Below are positions 45,860-59,190 of a stretch of DNA of 64,000 bases, piece after piece (the first letter of the stretch is position 1; every line of letters starts with the position of its first letter). The translations under genes were made by a program, and so were the position numbers. Below the pieces are notes generated by a model. That model worked only from the letters and a program-made list of their open reading frames with translations. It was not told the origin of the DNA and searched no databases. This DNA comes from Cryptomeria japonica (lineage: Eukaryota > Streptophyta > Pinopsida > Cupressales > Cupressaceae), in NCBI RefSeq assembly GCF_030272615.1, contig NC_081408.1, positions 406,298,889-406,362,888 on the forward strand, given 5' to 3'.

Positions 45860-48800
45860 CTATTTAATGTTTATGTTGACATCTTCCTCGTGCCAAATCA
45901 TTTGGGAATCAGAATTAACCCCTAGGTTCGCCAGAAAATCCACCACCGTATTTTTTTCTCTAAAGGCATGTTGAATTATAATATCTTTAAAACTTGCAAT
46001 AATTTCCCTAGCTTGCAAGATAATATTTTCAATTGACCATGATGGCTCCGACTCCCCCTTTAGACACTTAATAATATTAAGTGAGTCTCCTTCGAGCCAT
46101 AATTTATCATGATTAAGATTCTTGGCTATAATTAAGGTGTTTAGGGTTGCTGAGGCTTCAACAAAATGACTTGATTGACTCCCCAAAGGACCAACCACTG
46201 CCACTAAGCAACTTCCAGCAAAATTCCTGACAATGCCCCCATATCCAGCTTTACTCGGATTCCCCTTAGAGGCCCCATCAAAGTTAGCCTTAATCCACCC
46301 CTGAGGAGGAAAACTCCAAAAGAGACCTTCTCTTCCCTTATCCTTGCTAGAGGTAGTAGTGGAGAGATTTCACTTGTCTTTGAAATCATCTTTAGCAACT
46401 AGTCCATAATCAGTGCCATAGATACATTCAAAAATACTCCTGTAAATTTTATCCGCCACCACTTCAGGAGTAGCACTTTTATCCCTAAAAATCCTATTGT
46501 TGCACTCTTTCCAAATATTCCAGATAACATTCAGAAGAGTAAGTCTCCAAGTCTCCACAATCTTAGAATTAGAATTGGGGTAGTGCCATTGCTGCCAAGT
46601 TTCCACTATGGAGTTCAGGAAAACCCAGCTCAAGTTCCACCTACTCAAGATGATTTTCCAAATATCCTGAGTAAAAGTACACTGATTAAGAATATGGCAG
46701 GCAGTCTCTTCTTCCCTGCAACAAAGAGAACACCTATTAGGAAAAACAAAACCTCTCTTGTGAAGGTTGTCCAAGGTTAAAACCTTGTTTTGGATGAAAA
46801 TCCAAAAAAAGATATTAACTTTAGGGACTAACTTCTTATTCCAGACTTTAGCCCAAATAGGAATTTCTTCCATAGATTTATTATGGACAGCCATAGCAAA
46901 GGAGATAGAGTATTTCCCATCTGGGGTTTCCCTCCATATCATTCTGTCATCTTTATTGTCTCTAGGAGCTATAGCAGAGAGAGCAATCTGAAGGAAATTA
47001 AGCCCCGAACACTGCTGGCTAAAATCAATCCAATTCCCATTTCTCCAGTAGTCTCTGACCAGTTCCCCAAACCTGCTTTTGAACCAATCTTTCCATTCAT
47101 TAATGATTGGAACATCCTCCAGAGGTTTGTCCAAAATCCACTTATCTTCCCAAAATCTTATTCTCCTACCATCCCCAAGGTTCCAGGTTCATCCAACAAC
47201 AACCCAACTTTTAGCAGATTGAACAACATTCCATATAGCCGAACCTTCAACAATAAAAGAGTCATCTAAGAATTCTTCCTTAGAAGGACGCATGTAGAGA
47301 TATTTGTTATTCCAGATGGAGTTCCATTCTCTTTCTTCCCCTTTCATTCTCCAAATTTGTTTGGCTAATAAAGCCTTATTCAAGGAACTGATATTCCTTA
47401 AGCCCAACACACCTAAGGCCTTAGGAGAGAAGATTTTATTCCAAGCAATTAGGGGAATTCTATTTTTGACTTCCACCCCCGACCAAAGAAACTTTTTTTG
47501 GATTCTTTCAATAGCTTCCGCAATTTTTTTGGGGATTTTGAACAAACTGAGAGCATAGACAAGTAGGTTTTGGAGAGTGGCTTTTAGAAGAGTAACTTTG
47601 CTTGCTTGACTAAGGACAACGCCTTTCTAACCAACAAGTTTTGAGTTAGATCTATCCACCAGCTTATTCCAAAAAGAATCCTTAGGCTTAATACACAGAG
47701 GAAGCCCCAAATAAGAAGAGGGAAGCTCAAAAATATTGCAACCAAGAATTCTTTCAATCCTTAGTTGCCTTTGAATAGGGGTGTTAATGAAGAACAAAGA
47801 ACTTTTATCCCAATTAATTTTTTGCCCAGAGGCAGATTCATAAGTATTCAACACCTTCTTCATGTTTTTAGCTTCTAAGATGGAAACTTCCCCCATAGTG
47901 ATAGAATCATCAACAAACTGTTCATGGGAGCAAGTGACATTTGATGAAGTTGGTTTCAGACCCTTAAGATTACCATCTTCCACATTTTTAAGAATAAATC
48001 TACCCAGACATTCTGCTAAAATAGTAAACAGGATAGGGGAAATGGGGTCTCCCTGTCTAAGTCCTCTAGAACTTTTGAAGAAACTAGATGGAGAACCATT
48101 GACAATAACAGCAAAAGAGGAGGTTTCCATAAGTTGAGAGCAAAGCTGAATAACTTTTTCACCAAAACCAAATGCTTTCATAATCCTTAGGAGAAACTGC
48201 CAGTTCACTCTATCAAAAGCTTTAGCCATGTCTAATTTCAGGAAGAAGCCCTATCTATTCGCCACTTTCAAGGAGTGGATATTTTCATGAACATATATGA
48301 TGGAATCCAAAATCTGTCTACTGGGGACAAAGCCATTCTGCTGGACAGAGATAATTCTTGGAAGAATTTCCAGTAGCCTGAAGGTCAGAACCTTAGATAA
48401 AATATTGTACACAGAGTTGCACAGATTGATGGGTCTAAACTTATTGAGAGAGTCAGCACCTGGGATCTTCAGAATAAGGACAATGAAGGTAGCATTCAGT
48501 TCCTTTAGGAGCCTTCTGGAGCCAAAGAATTCTTTGACGCCATTGCAGATGTCTGTCTCCACGATGTGCCAAAAATTTTGGAAGAAAAACATAGGAAAAC
48601 CATCCGGTCTAGGATATTTATCTCCCTAAAAAGAAAACACCACCTTTTTGATTTCCTGATTAAAGGGAAAACGGGAGAAAAAGTTATTATCATCAACAGA
48701 CAGGGTAGAAGGAATAGCTTGCAAGAGGATGTTTTGATTGCTGATATCCAGATTATCCACTTCTCCCAGCAGGGTGCTGAAATACTCCATAGCTTCCTTT

Positions 48801-50029
48801 CTGATATCATTATCCTCCATTAAGATCCCTTTATTATAGGATAATCTAAAAATCCTGTTAGCTGCCTTATGCTTAAGAGCAGTTAAGTGAAAGAACCGGG
48901 TATTTTTATCACCTTCCTTCAAGAACAAGGCTCTAGATCTTTGTCTCCAGAACGTCTCTTCATTAGAAATAATGGTGTGGTATTTAGACAAAAGAACATT
49001 TTCCGCCACCCTGAGTTCTTCAGACAACCCAATCTCTTGGATTCTATCCTGAACATCTTTAATTTTAGTTTTGATTTGAATTTTACTCTTGAAAATGTCC
49101 CCAAAAATCTCTTTGTTCCAGATTTTGATTTTAGCTTTTTAAATATTGAGCTTTTTAGCTATTCTAAAGAGAGTCGTACCCTAAATCTCAGAATTCCACC
49201 ACTCAGCAATATAAGCTTCCAAAGAGGGGTGGGACAGCCACACTTTTTAAAATCTGAAAGGGAAGTTTCTCTTAGCCGAAAAAGAGTTAGCAGTAAAAGA
49301 GATAGGATAATGGTCTGACCCAATTTTGATAACAAAAGCAAGGGAGCAACTATACTTGGTTAACCACTCAGGAGAAATTAAGGTTTTGTCTAACTTAACT
49401 TGGATCAGGTCAGCTCCGGTTCTTCTGTTAGTCCAAGTGTAGTTAATGCCTTGAAGATCCACATTCATTAGAGCTTGGTCATTGATGAACTCCATAAGGT
49501 CTTGTTTCCCATCAAGCTGCAGGGGGAGACCTCCCATCTTCTCTTCCTCTTTTAGCAGAGTGTTGAAATCTCCCATTATAATCTAGCTTTGATCAGCAAA
49601 CTTAAGTCTATCATCGGTAAGGCTTCTCCAGTATTTCACTCTCCCGGTTTTGGTATTAGGTGCGTAGACATTAGTTAACACCCACACAAATTTATCCTTA
49701 ATATGCTCAAGCTGCACTGAGTTCCTATTAAGAGCAGAGAGAATTTCCTTACCTTTGATGGTTTTTTGGTTCCAAAAAATCACAGTTCCTCCAGAAGCTC
49801 CCTCCGAGCTAGATCCTATGACACCATTATTCTTAAAAATTCTAATCTTTTCCACTTTTTCCTTGGACATCTTGGTTTCTTGAATGAGGACCACATCCGG
49901 TTTATGATCTCTTATGATGTTTCGTAACACATCTTGCTTGTGAGGGGCATTCAACCCTCTGATATTCCAGATATTATCTTCATACTTTAACCAGGGATAG
50001 GGCTGACTCGATGGAACACTATGTTCCAT
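45860..50029 (-). pseudogene. LINE ORF2: endonuclease, reverse transcriptase, zinc finger, RNase H
   Basis: ATG 50029 opens a frame of about 1,389 codons. The APE-type endonuclease has VVLIQETKM, WVLTNVYAPN, IIMGDFN, YTWTNRRTG and GSDHYPI (49290-49995). RT: FRPINLCNSVYNILSK, QNGFVPSRQILDSI, LDMAKAFDRVNW, GLRQGDPISPILF, and FVDD in place of the usual FADD (near 47910). The zinc-binding reverse-transcriptase module is PNRCSLCCREEETACHIL (near 46710). The RNase H has IKANFDGASKGNPSKAG, FVEASATLN, WLEGDSLN and NTVVDFLANLG (45905-46290). About ten in-frame stops interrupt it, including at 49574, 48623, 48248, 47624, 47186 and 46370. No frameshift seen. Confidence 0.9.
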
Positions 50030-50051
50030 CAGCACGGTTCTTCCAGCTTTC

Positions 50052-51590
50052 CTATTCCCTTTGTTGTTTTAGAGATGGCCTTCCCTTTTTTTTGTTTTGG
50101 CTTCCAACATCTGCCTTTTTCTTATTCCTGCTTCTAGTTGAAATCGCTCCATTGAGATCCTCCTTATTCATTTTTCCTTCTTTCGAACCGAGAATCTAGA
50201 GATTCCCTTCCAGGATATCCACAACCATATTATGAGATGGGGTTTTACATAGAGGAGGCTTTGGGCTTCCATTAGTTAAAAGCAATAAAGGCTCAATATT
50301 AGAAGAGTTACACTCTTGAGCTTCATTATAGATTTCCTCTACTGATTTTGAGAGAGAAGAAACAGGGACAACTTCAATGGGGCTTGCCTCTTCCTTATTC
50401 TGACTGATGGATCCAACCTCCTCGACCTCTGGTTTGTATTTTTTGTTCAACTCTGTACCTTGCTCGCCTTCTTTAGAACTCTCTATTTGGTTATTAGAGC
50501 AAACACAATCTTGATTTTCATTATTATTGTTCTCGTCCTTCTTGATTTCATTTACTAGTTCCATTACATCCTTATTTTGATTAGACTCAACAGATAAGTC
50601 TCCTTTTTTATCAATCATTTGCCAGGTCTTTTTATACTTGACATTGCTGCCAGTCTTGCTTTCCTTACTCTTCTTAAGCGGACATGATTTTGCCCAATGC
50701 CCCGATTTCTTACAATGGAAACAGGCAAATGGAAGTGATTCATATTCAATGGCTTGGGTCCATTTTCCTAGTTTGGAAATGATATCTATAGATTGGGGCA
50801 TATCAGTCATTTGATTAACATTTAGATAGATGTGGGCAAAGACCAACCTTGATTTAGCCGCCGTCATTAGATCAATTGAAAGAAGTTCTCCAAAAGAGTT
50901 TGCAATACCTTTGAAGACTTCCTCATTCTAGAATTCCAGCGGGAGACCTGGGAGGCGAGTCCAGATTGGCGCCGAAACAAAGAAGGAATCATCAAGGGCG
51001 AGGCTCGGGACCCATTTCTAAAGAGCCAAAGTTGACTTGCCGAACATCCATGGTCCTTCACATAGAGCCTTATTCATATCTTCTTCAGAGTTAAAAGAAA
51101 AGGAAAAAAAACCCCTAGGTAGCGCTGCCACATCCACTTGGCCTTTTAAAATCCATTTCCTCCTTATGAAATTCCTAACAACATCAATGTTAGGCCTAAA
51201 GCCAGAAAATCATCCCACTAAGGTCATGGTTAAACCTGCAACAATTAGATCTACTAGTTTATCTGGAACAGAAATAACAACCAGCCCTGAAACTAGATCT
51301 GAGATATTCGTAACTTCCAAGAGCCCAGATTTAGCGAGCGACTTCACTCCAAAGAGCGAAGACCATTTTTTTCCTTTACCTCTGTCATGTGGGACCCCAA
51401 CTATAGAATCTTTGTCCTCCCCCAGTTTGACTGTTTCCTTGTCCTCTTCTGACCCTTGAGATGCCTGTCCTCTTGCTTGGTTGCCATATTCGACCCCTGA
51501 AAAATTGCCTTCCCCAGGAAATCCGCCTTCCCCAGAAAGTCCGCCATTCCCAGTTTTGAAATCTGGAATTCCCACTCCTTTTTGGTTCAT
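50052..51590 (-). pseudogene. LINE ORF1: DUF4283-like nucleic-acid-binding protein
   Basis: ATG 51590 gives a 512-codon frame to 50052. The order is a Gly-rich N-terminus, a DUF4283-like core (RRKWILKGQVDVAALPRGFF, MNKALCEGPWMFGKSTLALKKW, LPGLPLEF), and a CX2CX4HX4C zinc knuckle (CFHCKKSGHWAKSCP near 50690-50735). It is followed by an acidic, Glu-rich tail and a basic stretch (STRSRNKKKADVG, KKKGRPSLKQQ). In-frame stops at 51210, 50931 and 50196 interrupt. The basic tail continues past the 50196 stop, which is therefore probably a mutation. ORF1 proteins bind LINE RNA in the RNP. Confidence 0.87.
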
Positions 51591-51607
51591 TTTTTGTTTC
51601 GGTAGTT

Positions 51608-52922
51608 GATACATAGAGTAACAATGGTTTTCCTAGAATTGGTGATATTAGAACAGGTGGTTGTATGAGATATGCCTTGATATTTTTGAAGGCTTCTTCG
51701 CAATGATGGTCCCATTTGAAATTAATATGTTTGTGCAATAGGTGAGTAAATGGTTGACATTTATCTACTAGTTGAGCCACAAATCTTCTGATTGACTGGA
51801 GTCTTCCTTGTAGTGATCTTAACTGACTAATATTATTGGGAGATGCCATTTCCATGATTGCTTTTACCTTAGCTGGATCTACTTCGATTCCTCTAGTTGA
51901 AACAATGTATCCCAATAGGTTTCCTGAAGTAACACCAAAGGCACTTTTCTTAGGATTTAGCCTTAGCTTGTATTGTTCTAACCTATCAAAGATCTTTTCC
52001 AGTATCTCTATATGTTCTTCTCTATTGTATGATTTAGCCAATATGTCATCCACATAGTCTTCCATGATGTATGCATTATGTCATGAAATATAGTTGTCAT
52101 AGCTCTTTGATATGTAGCACCCATGTTCTTTAATCCAAAAGGCATGATGTTCCAACAGAAAGTACCCCATGGACATGTGAAAGCTGTCTTTTCTTGATCT
52201 TCAGGTGCTATTTTGATTTGATTGTATCCAGAGAAACCATCCATTAAAGAAAACATGGAGTGTCTAGTAGTTAAATCTACAATGATGTCGATGTTAGGCA
52301 AAGGAAAATCAACCTTTGGACATGTGTTATTAAGATCTCTAAAGTGTGTGCATATTCTGATGCTTTTATCTAGTTTTGAAATAGGAACGATGTTGGATAC
52401 CCATTGAGGATATGCTACAGGTCTGATGAATCCGACATCCAGTAATTTCTTTAGTTTTGCTTTGACTAGGAGAGCGATATGCGGATGCATTTTCCTTAAC
52501 TTTTGTTTGACTGGTTTGGCTCCTGGGCTAACATTTAAGTGATGCATAATAAGCTCTAGATCTAACCCTGGCATGTCTGCATATGACCAAGCAAAATTGA
52601 TTTGCCGTCGTTTGAATAATTCCACATATTGTTGCATTTCTACCTCTAATAAAGATGTTGCTGGATGAAGAATCTTTGGTTGCTCTGTTGTGCCAATGTT
52701 AACTGCCTCTGTTGGTTTTATCAAAATGGATGACCTTTCTTGATAGTGCTCAGGTAAAGTGTCAAATCTCCCATCTTCCAATGCCTCAAGGAGGTTTTCA
52801 CCGTTAGATGTGTCCTTTCTTTTTACTTTTTCTCGGTCTAATGTTGCCAATAAATGGTTTTCAGCATTAGACCTGATACTATTTTCTTTATTTTCACTTT
52901 TTGCGACTAGGAGATTTGGCAC
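51608..52922 (-). pseudogene. Element C reverse transcriptase
   Basis: Blocks match element A's RT: WSYADMPGLDLELIMHHL, FIRPVAYPQWVSNIVPI, IRICTHFRDLNNTCPKVDFPLP, LMDGFSGYNQIKIAPED, MPFGLKNMGATYQRAM and MEDYVDDILAKS (active-site Asp pair near 52058). RICTHFRDLN has His where Asp is usual. A one-base frameshift just before MEDYVDD splits the domain at about 52065. The RT connection runs into the native RNase H at PLLLYVSTTET, where LINE L inserted. Confidence 0.88.
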
Positions 52923-54017
52923 CCACTTGACTGGAAGATGCGTTGCTGAAATTCCTGGTGAGAGTTGTTATGGGTTCGATTGCGTTAAGATATATAGATA
53001 TGGCATGGTCATTTGGAAAGGTATCAATAGTAGTATGTCCTTGATTTTCCCAATCAATAAGCTCAGGGTGGATTAAAGGTAGGGGATCTTCAGGTTCATA
53101 TGTTTCGAGGGTTTCGAGAGTCATGATGGATGTATCAAAGTTTTTGATATGTATGTTGATGTCTAGAACAATACTTTCATCAGAATGACCTTGTGTTAGA
53201 AGTTCCTGATCGTCCTCGGTTAAGTCCAAGTCAGCCGAATGTGATTCAAATTCAAGTGAACTAGTTCCTGACGTTTGTCCTACATACGTGTGAACTACAT
53301 CAACTCCTACATCTTCTTCAAAGCATTTTTCTTCAGTCGATTCTTCAGAGTGATAGGAATCCCATTCCCATTCATTAGAATCTGTATCACTTGCTGCCTG
53401 CAATCTACAAATTTGATCATATAGCATTTCTTCTTCTTTTCTGGCTATACTTTTCCTTCTTTCATATTCAACTTCTTCAGGACTAAGATTGAGTTTTGTC
53501 AACTTTTCTATGAGTTCTTATGGACTTATATTAGCTTCTTTCTTGTTTTGGTTGAGATTTAATGCTTCTTGAGAGATGTTTTTAGTTTGTTTCTCTTGTT
53601 GATTTGAAGCTTGCTTCTTTTCCCATTTCATGTTTGCTTGTGCTTGTTGCTTAGCTGATGTTTCTTCTCTTTCAATGGCCAGTTGTTCTTGTCCATTTTC
53701 ATATTCCTCTTGTTGTTGACTAAAAGATGTGTCTTCTGGTAGATTGACTTGTCCATATCCTAAACCTATTTTGTTTGTAGTCTGCTGAGTATGAGGCTGA
53801 ATAGGTTCTGAGATACCTTCTTTTCTTTTTCCTATAGGTCCTGTCCCAGTGTATCCCATCCTTTGAAGGATGTTGAATCATTTTTCATATTTTTTTGTAG
53901 GTATTCTAACATTGTTGACCTTTTGTTGAACTTCTTCATCTTTGTATAGCCACTGTAGCACATCTTTGTCTTATGTTTCCTCTGATAAGGTTCCAACACT
54001 AATAAATGTTCCATCAA
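52923..54017 (-). pseudogene. Element C protease-RT linker with G-patch
   Basis: MGYTGTGPIGKRKEGISEP (near 53800-53859) is a G-patch equivalent to A's. A Gln/Lys-rich stretch (QQQEEYENGQEQLAIEREE) and an acidic region (53050-53420, Glu/Asp-rich, with EEEMLYDQICRLQAASDTDSNEWEWD) then lead to RT. It has frameshifts near 53870 and 53500. Confidence 0.75.
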
Positions 54018-55319
54018 ATATTGGAAGATGTTTCACAATTTGTTGTTGTTTAGAATTTGATGGTTTTCCCAAGGATTTAGGAGAGAGTGGTAATTGTGAT
54101 ATTGAGTATTCTCCGTTCCCTCGATCTCTTAGTTGCATTTATTTTTCCATGCTTGATAGAATAGATACAAATGATTGTTCCTTGGATTGTGTGTTTGACG
54201 TTGTTGCCTCCCTATTATGTGGAATAATTACTTCTTGGCCATTTTTAGATTTCTGCAATATTGGAATGGATTTGCGTCTGCAAAGATTGTGATTTCTTGT
54301 CCCTCGTAAGGAAATTTGACACATTGATGATAGGTTGATGGTATAACTTCTAAGTCATGTATCCATGGTCTCCCTAGGAGTACATTATATGATAAGTCCA
54401 AGTCTAGAACTTGGCATGCTATGTCTTTTTGTAGAGGTCCCACTCTAATTGGTAGTATCACAATTCCCTTGGAGGAACGTTCTTCTTCATCATAAGCTTT
54501 TATGGTGATCCTTTTCCAGACACCAACTACATCTTCTTAATATCCTAAGGCATGAACAAGACTCAATGAGCAAATATTTAGGTCAGCTCCACCGTTTATT
54601 AGAACACATTTTACTCGGGTTTTGTGAATAAGGACTTCAATATGCAAAGGAGCGTTGTGAGGATGTTGCAAGGACATGTCGTCTTCTTCAATGAATGATA
54701 AGAAATGAGGGGTTGTGAGGTGTCCCACCATGGTTTGGAATTGATCGATATCAAGACCTTTGCATATGGTTGTATCTACTAATGCTCGTTCAAGAATTTC
54801 TTTATGTGCGGGTGAAAGCTTTAAAAGTTCTATGATTGATATTTGGGCAGGTGTTTTTTGCAATTGTTCCACTAGATTGTATTGTTTTTCTGTAGTGGAT
54901 GATGTGTTTGTTGTAGGTCCTGGCAAAACAACTTTAGCTTTGCTTCTTGTTATAGCATGAGCATGAGCATGAGCATGTTCTTGATTTTGTTTTTCTTTAA
55001 CGACAATCACATTCACCACGTTGTCATATGTATGAGCATAGTTTACCTTTGCTTTACCCTTACCATTGTTTGTTGTTGATGATTCACCTTTCTCATAGTT
55101 TGGAAGCAAATTTTTAAAAGCTATATGAGATTCGTTTGTTGTATGTCCATCCACAATTATTACTCCATTATCAATCATGTCTTGTATGATATATTTCAAC
55201 TTCTGACAACTATCTGTGTGATGTCCCTTGTTTCGATGGAAATCACAATACTGATTATCATTCCACCAAGGTGGTTTGATTTGAGGTTCGTAGTTCCTTT
55301 CTTTTGGTAAAGTGATCAA
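54018..55319 (-). pseudogene. Element C nucleocapsid-like region and aspartic protease
   Basis: WWNDNQYCDFHRNKGHHTDSCQKLKYI (near 55215-55295) is the zinc-binding block. The protease reads CVLINGGADLNICSLSLVHALG (near 54540-54605), with Asn where the catalytic Asp should be (N-G-G-A). LPIRVGPLQKDIACQVLDLDLSYNVLLGRPWIHDLE (54350-54460) completes the fold. A stop and frameshift follow near 54535 and 54228. Confidence 0.82.
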
Positions 55320-56713
55320 TTTGTTTGTGAGAAGTGGTTTAGTGTTGATCCAAGGGGTTCACCAATGTTTGTAAATTGTCTTTGAAAGAAAGTTTTGATA
55401 GTTGCTCTTTGGTGATTGTTGTTTTGTTGTGCCACTGCCGAGTGAGTAGATAAATTGAAAACCGGTTTCTTTGGTTTCACATTATTGTTATCTACTATTC
55501 CATCATTAACGATATTTCAATTTCTATTCCAAAACTTTGGTTTATCATTGTGGTTGTTGTTATTGTTTTTGTTAGGAGGATGGACTCCTTCTTTGTATAT
55601 TTTCAACTCACCTTTCTTTATCATGGCTTCTTCCATTCTGATTCCATTATCGATCATTTTTCCAAAACTTTAGTTTCCTTGCATTTTTAAGTAATAACTC
55701 ATTTGATCATTTAATTTATCGATGAATATGTCCATTTTTTCGTATTCTGGCACTGTACGAGGATACCCCGATGCTAGGCGTTTCCATCATTGTAAGAATG
55801 TTATGAAGGGTTCTCCAATCTTTTGTTTAGTGTTACATAGGTCTAGCATTGTTACTTCATGTTGTATATTGTAGGAGTATTGTGAAACAAACTTATCCAC
55901 CAACTCTAAAAATGATCTGATTCCAAATGGAAGTTTGGAGAACCATTCCATAGCTAGCCCAGTTAAGCTTTTTGGAAATAATCTCATTAAGTAGGTATTC
56001 TCACGTGCAAACTCCATACTCATTGTGCAAAATTCTCGTATATGATCTTGAGGGTCAATGCTTCCATCATATTTTTCGTATCTAGGAGTTTCATAACCTA
56101 TAGGAAATGGTATCATGTTTAGATTTCTGTCAAATGGATAAGGACAAATTTCTTGAAGTGAGTATCGTCTAACATTTCCTCTTTGCATATCTTGAATTTG
56201 TGTTTGCATTGCCTGTAATTGTTGTGTGAGAGTTGTGATATGACTATCAACATGATTTGTTCTTGCATGACCTAGATTTTGTATTCTAGGAGGACCTGTA
56301 TCTCTTCTTTTTTCATCTCTATCTCTTCTTGTATCTTCATTGAATTGAATGTTATTCAGAATTTCTACTTCATCTCTTTTGGGAATGTAAGTTTCTTCAT
56401 TGGTTTTGGTGTTATTAGGGATTGACATGTCATTCATTTTAAGACCAAATATATCCTCATATTGTTCGTTATTAGGGGGAGGATCACTTTTCTTTTGTGT
56501 CAATTTGTTTACATCAAAATCTTGGGGGAGTGTAGCACCAGATTTGGCTAACATTAGAAAGTATTTTTCCTTTTCTTCCTCTAATAATTTCTGCATAAAT
56601 TTGTCGAATTGAGGATCTTTCTTGATGTCTCTGATGTTTTGTTTTGTTATTTCTTCTTCACCTTGTATTTCATCTTCATGTTCCATGGTTATGTGTTCTT
56701 CAGTTGTTTCCAA
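55320..56713 (-). pseudogene. Element C gag (capsid)
   Basis: From METTEEHITMEHEDEIQ (ATG 56713), acidic and with KDPQFDKFMQKLLEEEKEKYFLM, through LTQQLQAMQTQIQDMQRGN and the capsid blocks ICPYPFDRNLNMIPFP, YEKYDGSIDPQDHIREF, TYLMRLFPKSLTGLAMEW, SQYSYNIQHEVTMLDLCN. The frame is open to 55787, then broken through 55320. Close homologue of 19071-20249. Confidence 0.87.
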
Positions 56714-57324
56714 CGTTTCGATTTCCGTTTATGTGATTCTTCATCTTTGAGCTCTAGTTAAAACGAGCATACACGTGTGTTATTTTGCTAGGATTTGATT
56801 GTCCAAAAGGTTGTTTTGATAAGTGACCAATTGTCAAGGTAGGTAAGCTAGAATAATATGACATGATAAAATGATTCAAGTGTTTAAAGGTTTGCAAGTT
56901 TGTCGATCTTCAATTTAGGAGTGCAATGATGGTGATTTGATAAGAACCAAGTCCAGTAGGAACGATATATCCTACGATGTGGGACAAGATTATCCTGACC
57001 AAACATTTCAATTTTGTGATAAAGGATGATTGTGCCTAATGAGACACTATGTTTGAGTGATCAGTTTACCAAAGAGGGTGATAATGCACTTTGAGATGTT
57101 TAGATCTTGAACTTGTTAAGGGTGAGCACTTTGAAAATCTTAAGGTGTTTATCTTCTAGAGTTTGATTTTGACAGATGATAAATTGACCAAGTGAACCAA
57201 GATGACAATCTAAGCACGGATTGATAGATAACAAGTGTTTATGTTTACTGTAAATTGATTAGGTAGAAATGACAAATCTGAAACAGGCATGCAAGACACA
57301 ACTCTAGATTGACAAATGCAGAGT

Positions 57325-57486
57325 TTCGTACGACATATTATAAAGCCTAAAATGACAAGAGATATACTATAGAACGACAGACTAGTGATTTCATGTGGAA
57401 AGAAGTGTTTCGTACGACATAGAATCTTGACTTGTATGACAAAATATCAAGCAATACGATAGAGAATCCTGACTCATACGGCAAGT
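57325..57486. repeat. TCGTACGACA word array, distal part of C's leader
   Basis: TTCGTACGACAT occurs twice (57325 and 57408). Four decayed relatives (AACGACA, TTGTATGACA, AATACGATA, CATACGGCA) lie between and after, at 20-40 bp spacing. Confidence 0.65.
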
Positions 57487-57695
57487 ATTTGAATAGTGAT
57501 AAAAATTGTTTGCTTGTTTGAGTTTTGATCACTGAATTTTGATATTTTACTTTGGTTTTCCAGTTTTAAGTGTCAGATTTTTCAATTTAGGGATGAATAC
57601 ACAACAAACACATGATGTGATACGTGGCTCACAATCAAGCTAAACCCTAAGGAAGTTGGCTGAGAATGAAAACCTTTGCTTGTTGACTTAGGTAC

Positions 57696-59190
57696 TGTAA
57701 GGTCCCTACCCCGTATCCTGAAATGAATGCAAAGAATTGGTAAACTGAAAGAAACAATTACCCTTTTAATCTAATAATTTTGATAATATATAAAAGTTCC
57801 AAATTATTAGTAATCCCATGGCTTCACCTTTTAAATAATTATAATTGAATTATCAGTTATGCAATTTCAGTTTTAGGTTTGGTAATCATAGTAGGGTTGC
57901 CCATCCAGACCCTGCTATGCCCACCGGTCTTACTAGCTTAGTGTGGGTCTTACGTCCCTAACCATACCCAGTTTGGGGTTCCAAGTCTTGACCCGATTGC
58001 CCATCCAGACCAGGTTGTGCCCATCGGGTCATACAACATGGTGTGGGTCTTATCCTTTCGATCATACTCTGTCCCCCTATCAGTTCATTATAGTTGATCA
58101 GATGTTAATTAAATATTACAATATTTATATTGTCATTCATTGATTATCTATCATTATAATGTGTTTACATTATCATTATGGAATTTTACGATTATTATAC
58201 CAGGGAGATAGAATATGAATCCATTAGATTTACATACTGTGTTGTAATGTGTTTCATTTCGCTAAGATCACCTATACCAAATAATTGATATTAGATGTGC
58301 CGCGAATTTTCTGTAGGTTTATTAGTAGATTTCCAGACACGGGAAAAACAGTCTGTATTTATCTCGTATTATAACTGTTTAATAATGACTGATATGGTTG
58401 GTTAATCTCCATATATTGTTAGTCCACTAAATTACCCAGATACCATTACTTTTATGCAAAATGCAAATCTATAAATGTTATTTACTATATTTATTATCGT
58501 ACATCATCTATACATCTATTGGCAGTAATATCCATTAATTCATCTGTTTATGATTACAGTCTAACTGTTTATCGTATCATTCGATACTGACTCTATACCT
58601 TATATTGATTATATTTTATATTCCCAAATGCTTGTTAAAGGCTTATGGTAGAGGCACTTACCTAGCGTGATTCCTTAATTCTTTAATTCTCGTCTGGAAG
58701 CTTTTTTCTCTCCAATCCTTCTCCCCCCCATGTAGGAGCCCAACGAAGCCTTATAAAGCATATTGTGCAACCATGGCTGGATGAGTCACAACCCTTGGGA
58801 AGGACGCAACATTCTGATCTTAATCCCTGATGATTTCAAGAGACGCGATCCAAGAAAAGAGCCATAATTCTTATAAAAATATCGCACAGTATACTTATGG
58901 GTTATAAGTAACAAAATATTTAATATCAATCGTTTACAATAGAATATCATTTTGATTAATATCAGTCGTTTACAATAGAATATCATTTTGATTAATATCA
59001 ATCGTTTACAATAGAATATCAATCGTTTAACATTATCAATCAATAATAATTCACATAAATCAGAGATTAAATAAATATTGTTGTTATTTTAATACGACAA
59101 ATGCATTGAATATTCAGTGTCAGAAATTAAATAAAGATTTGTAGTATAAAAATATTTCATGTTTAGTATATTTAATTCTGGGACATGACA
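57696..59190. mobile_element. Element I: 1495 bp solo LTR in C's leader
   Basis: It begins TGTAAGGTCCC and ends GGGACATGACA (imperfect inverted termini), and is flanked by an exact 5 bp duplication, ggtac (57691-57695 and 59191-59195). No coding region, no PBS. On the minus strand a CTTTATAAGG TATA-like box (58757-58748) and a GGTAAGTGCC donor-like site further down (near 58660) suggest minus orientation. An AATATCAATCGTTTACAATAGAATATCA tandem repeat of about 38 bp lies at 58918-59025. Confidence 0.8.
58918..59033. repeat. Tandem repeat in solo LTR I
   Basis: AATATCARTCGTTTACAATAG units occur three times (near 58921, 58958 and 58995) with a partial fourth near 59019. The period is 37 bp. Confidence 0.8.

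Larger units (their letters stand above)
43952..51594 (-). mobile_element. LINE L: full-length L1-type element with three ORFs
   Basis: The element is bounded by an exact 13 bp target duplication, tgtttcggtagtt (43939-43951 and 51595-51607). It inserted in C's RNase H between VSTTET and SLGVLL. Its 3' end (left) is a short A-tail (AATCAAAAA on the sense strand). It is 7643 bp and encodes ORF1 (nucleic-acid binding), ORF2 (endonuclease-RT-zinc-RNase H) and a third ORF downstream. Each ORF is a single frame broken only by stops, so no internal indel is seen. It has 5' start at the right, a few bases before the ORF1 ATG; the untranslated leader is extremely short. Confidence 0.92.
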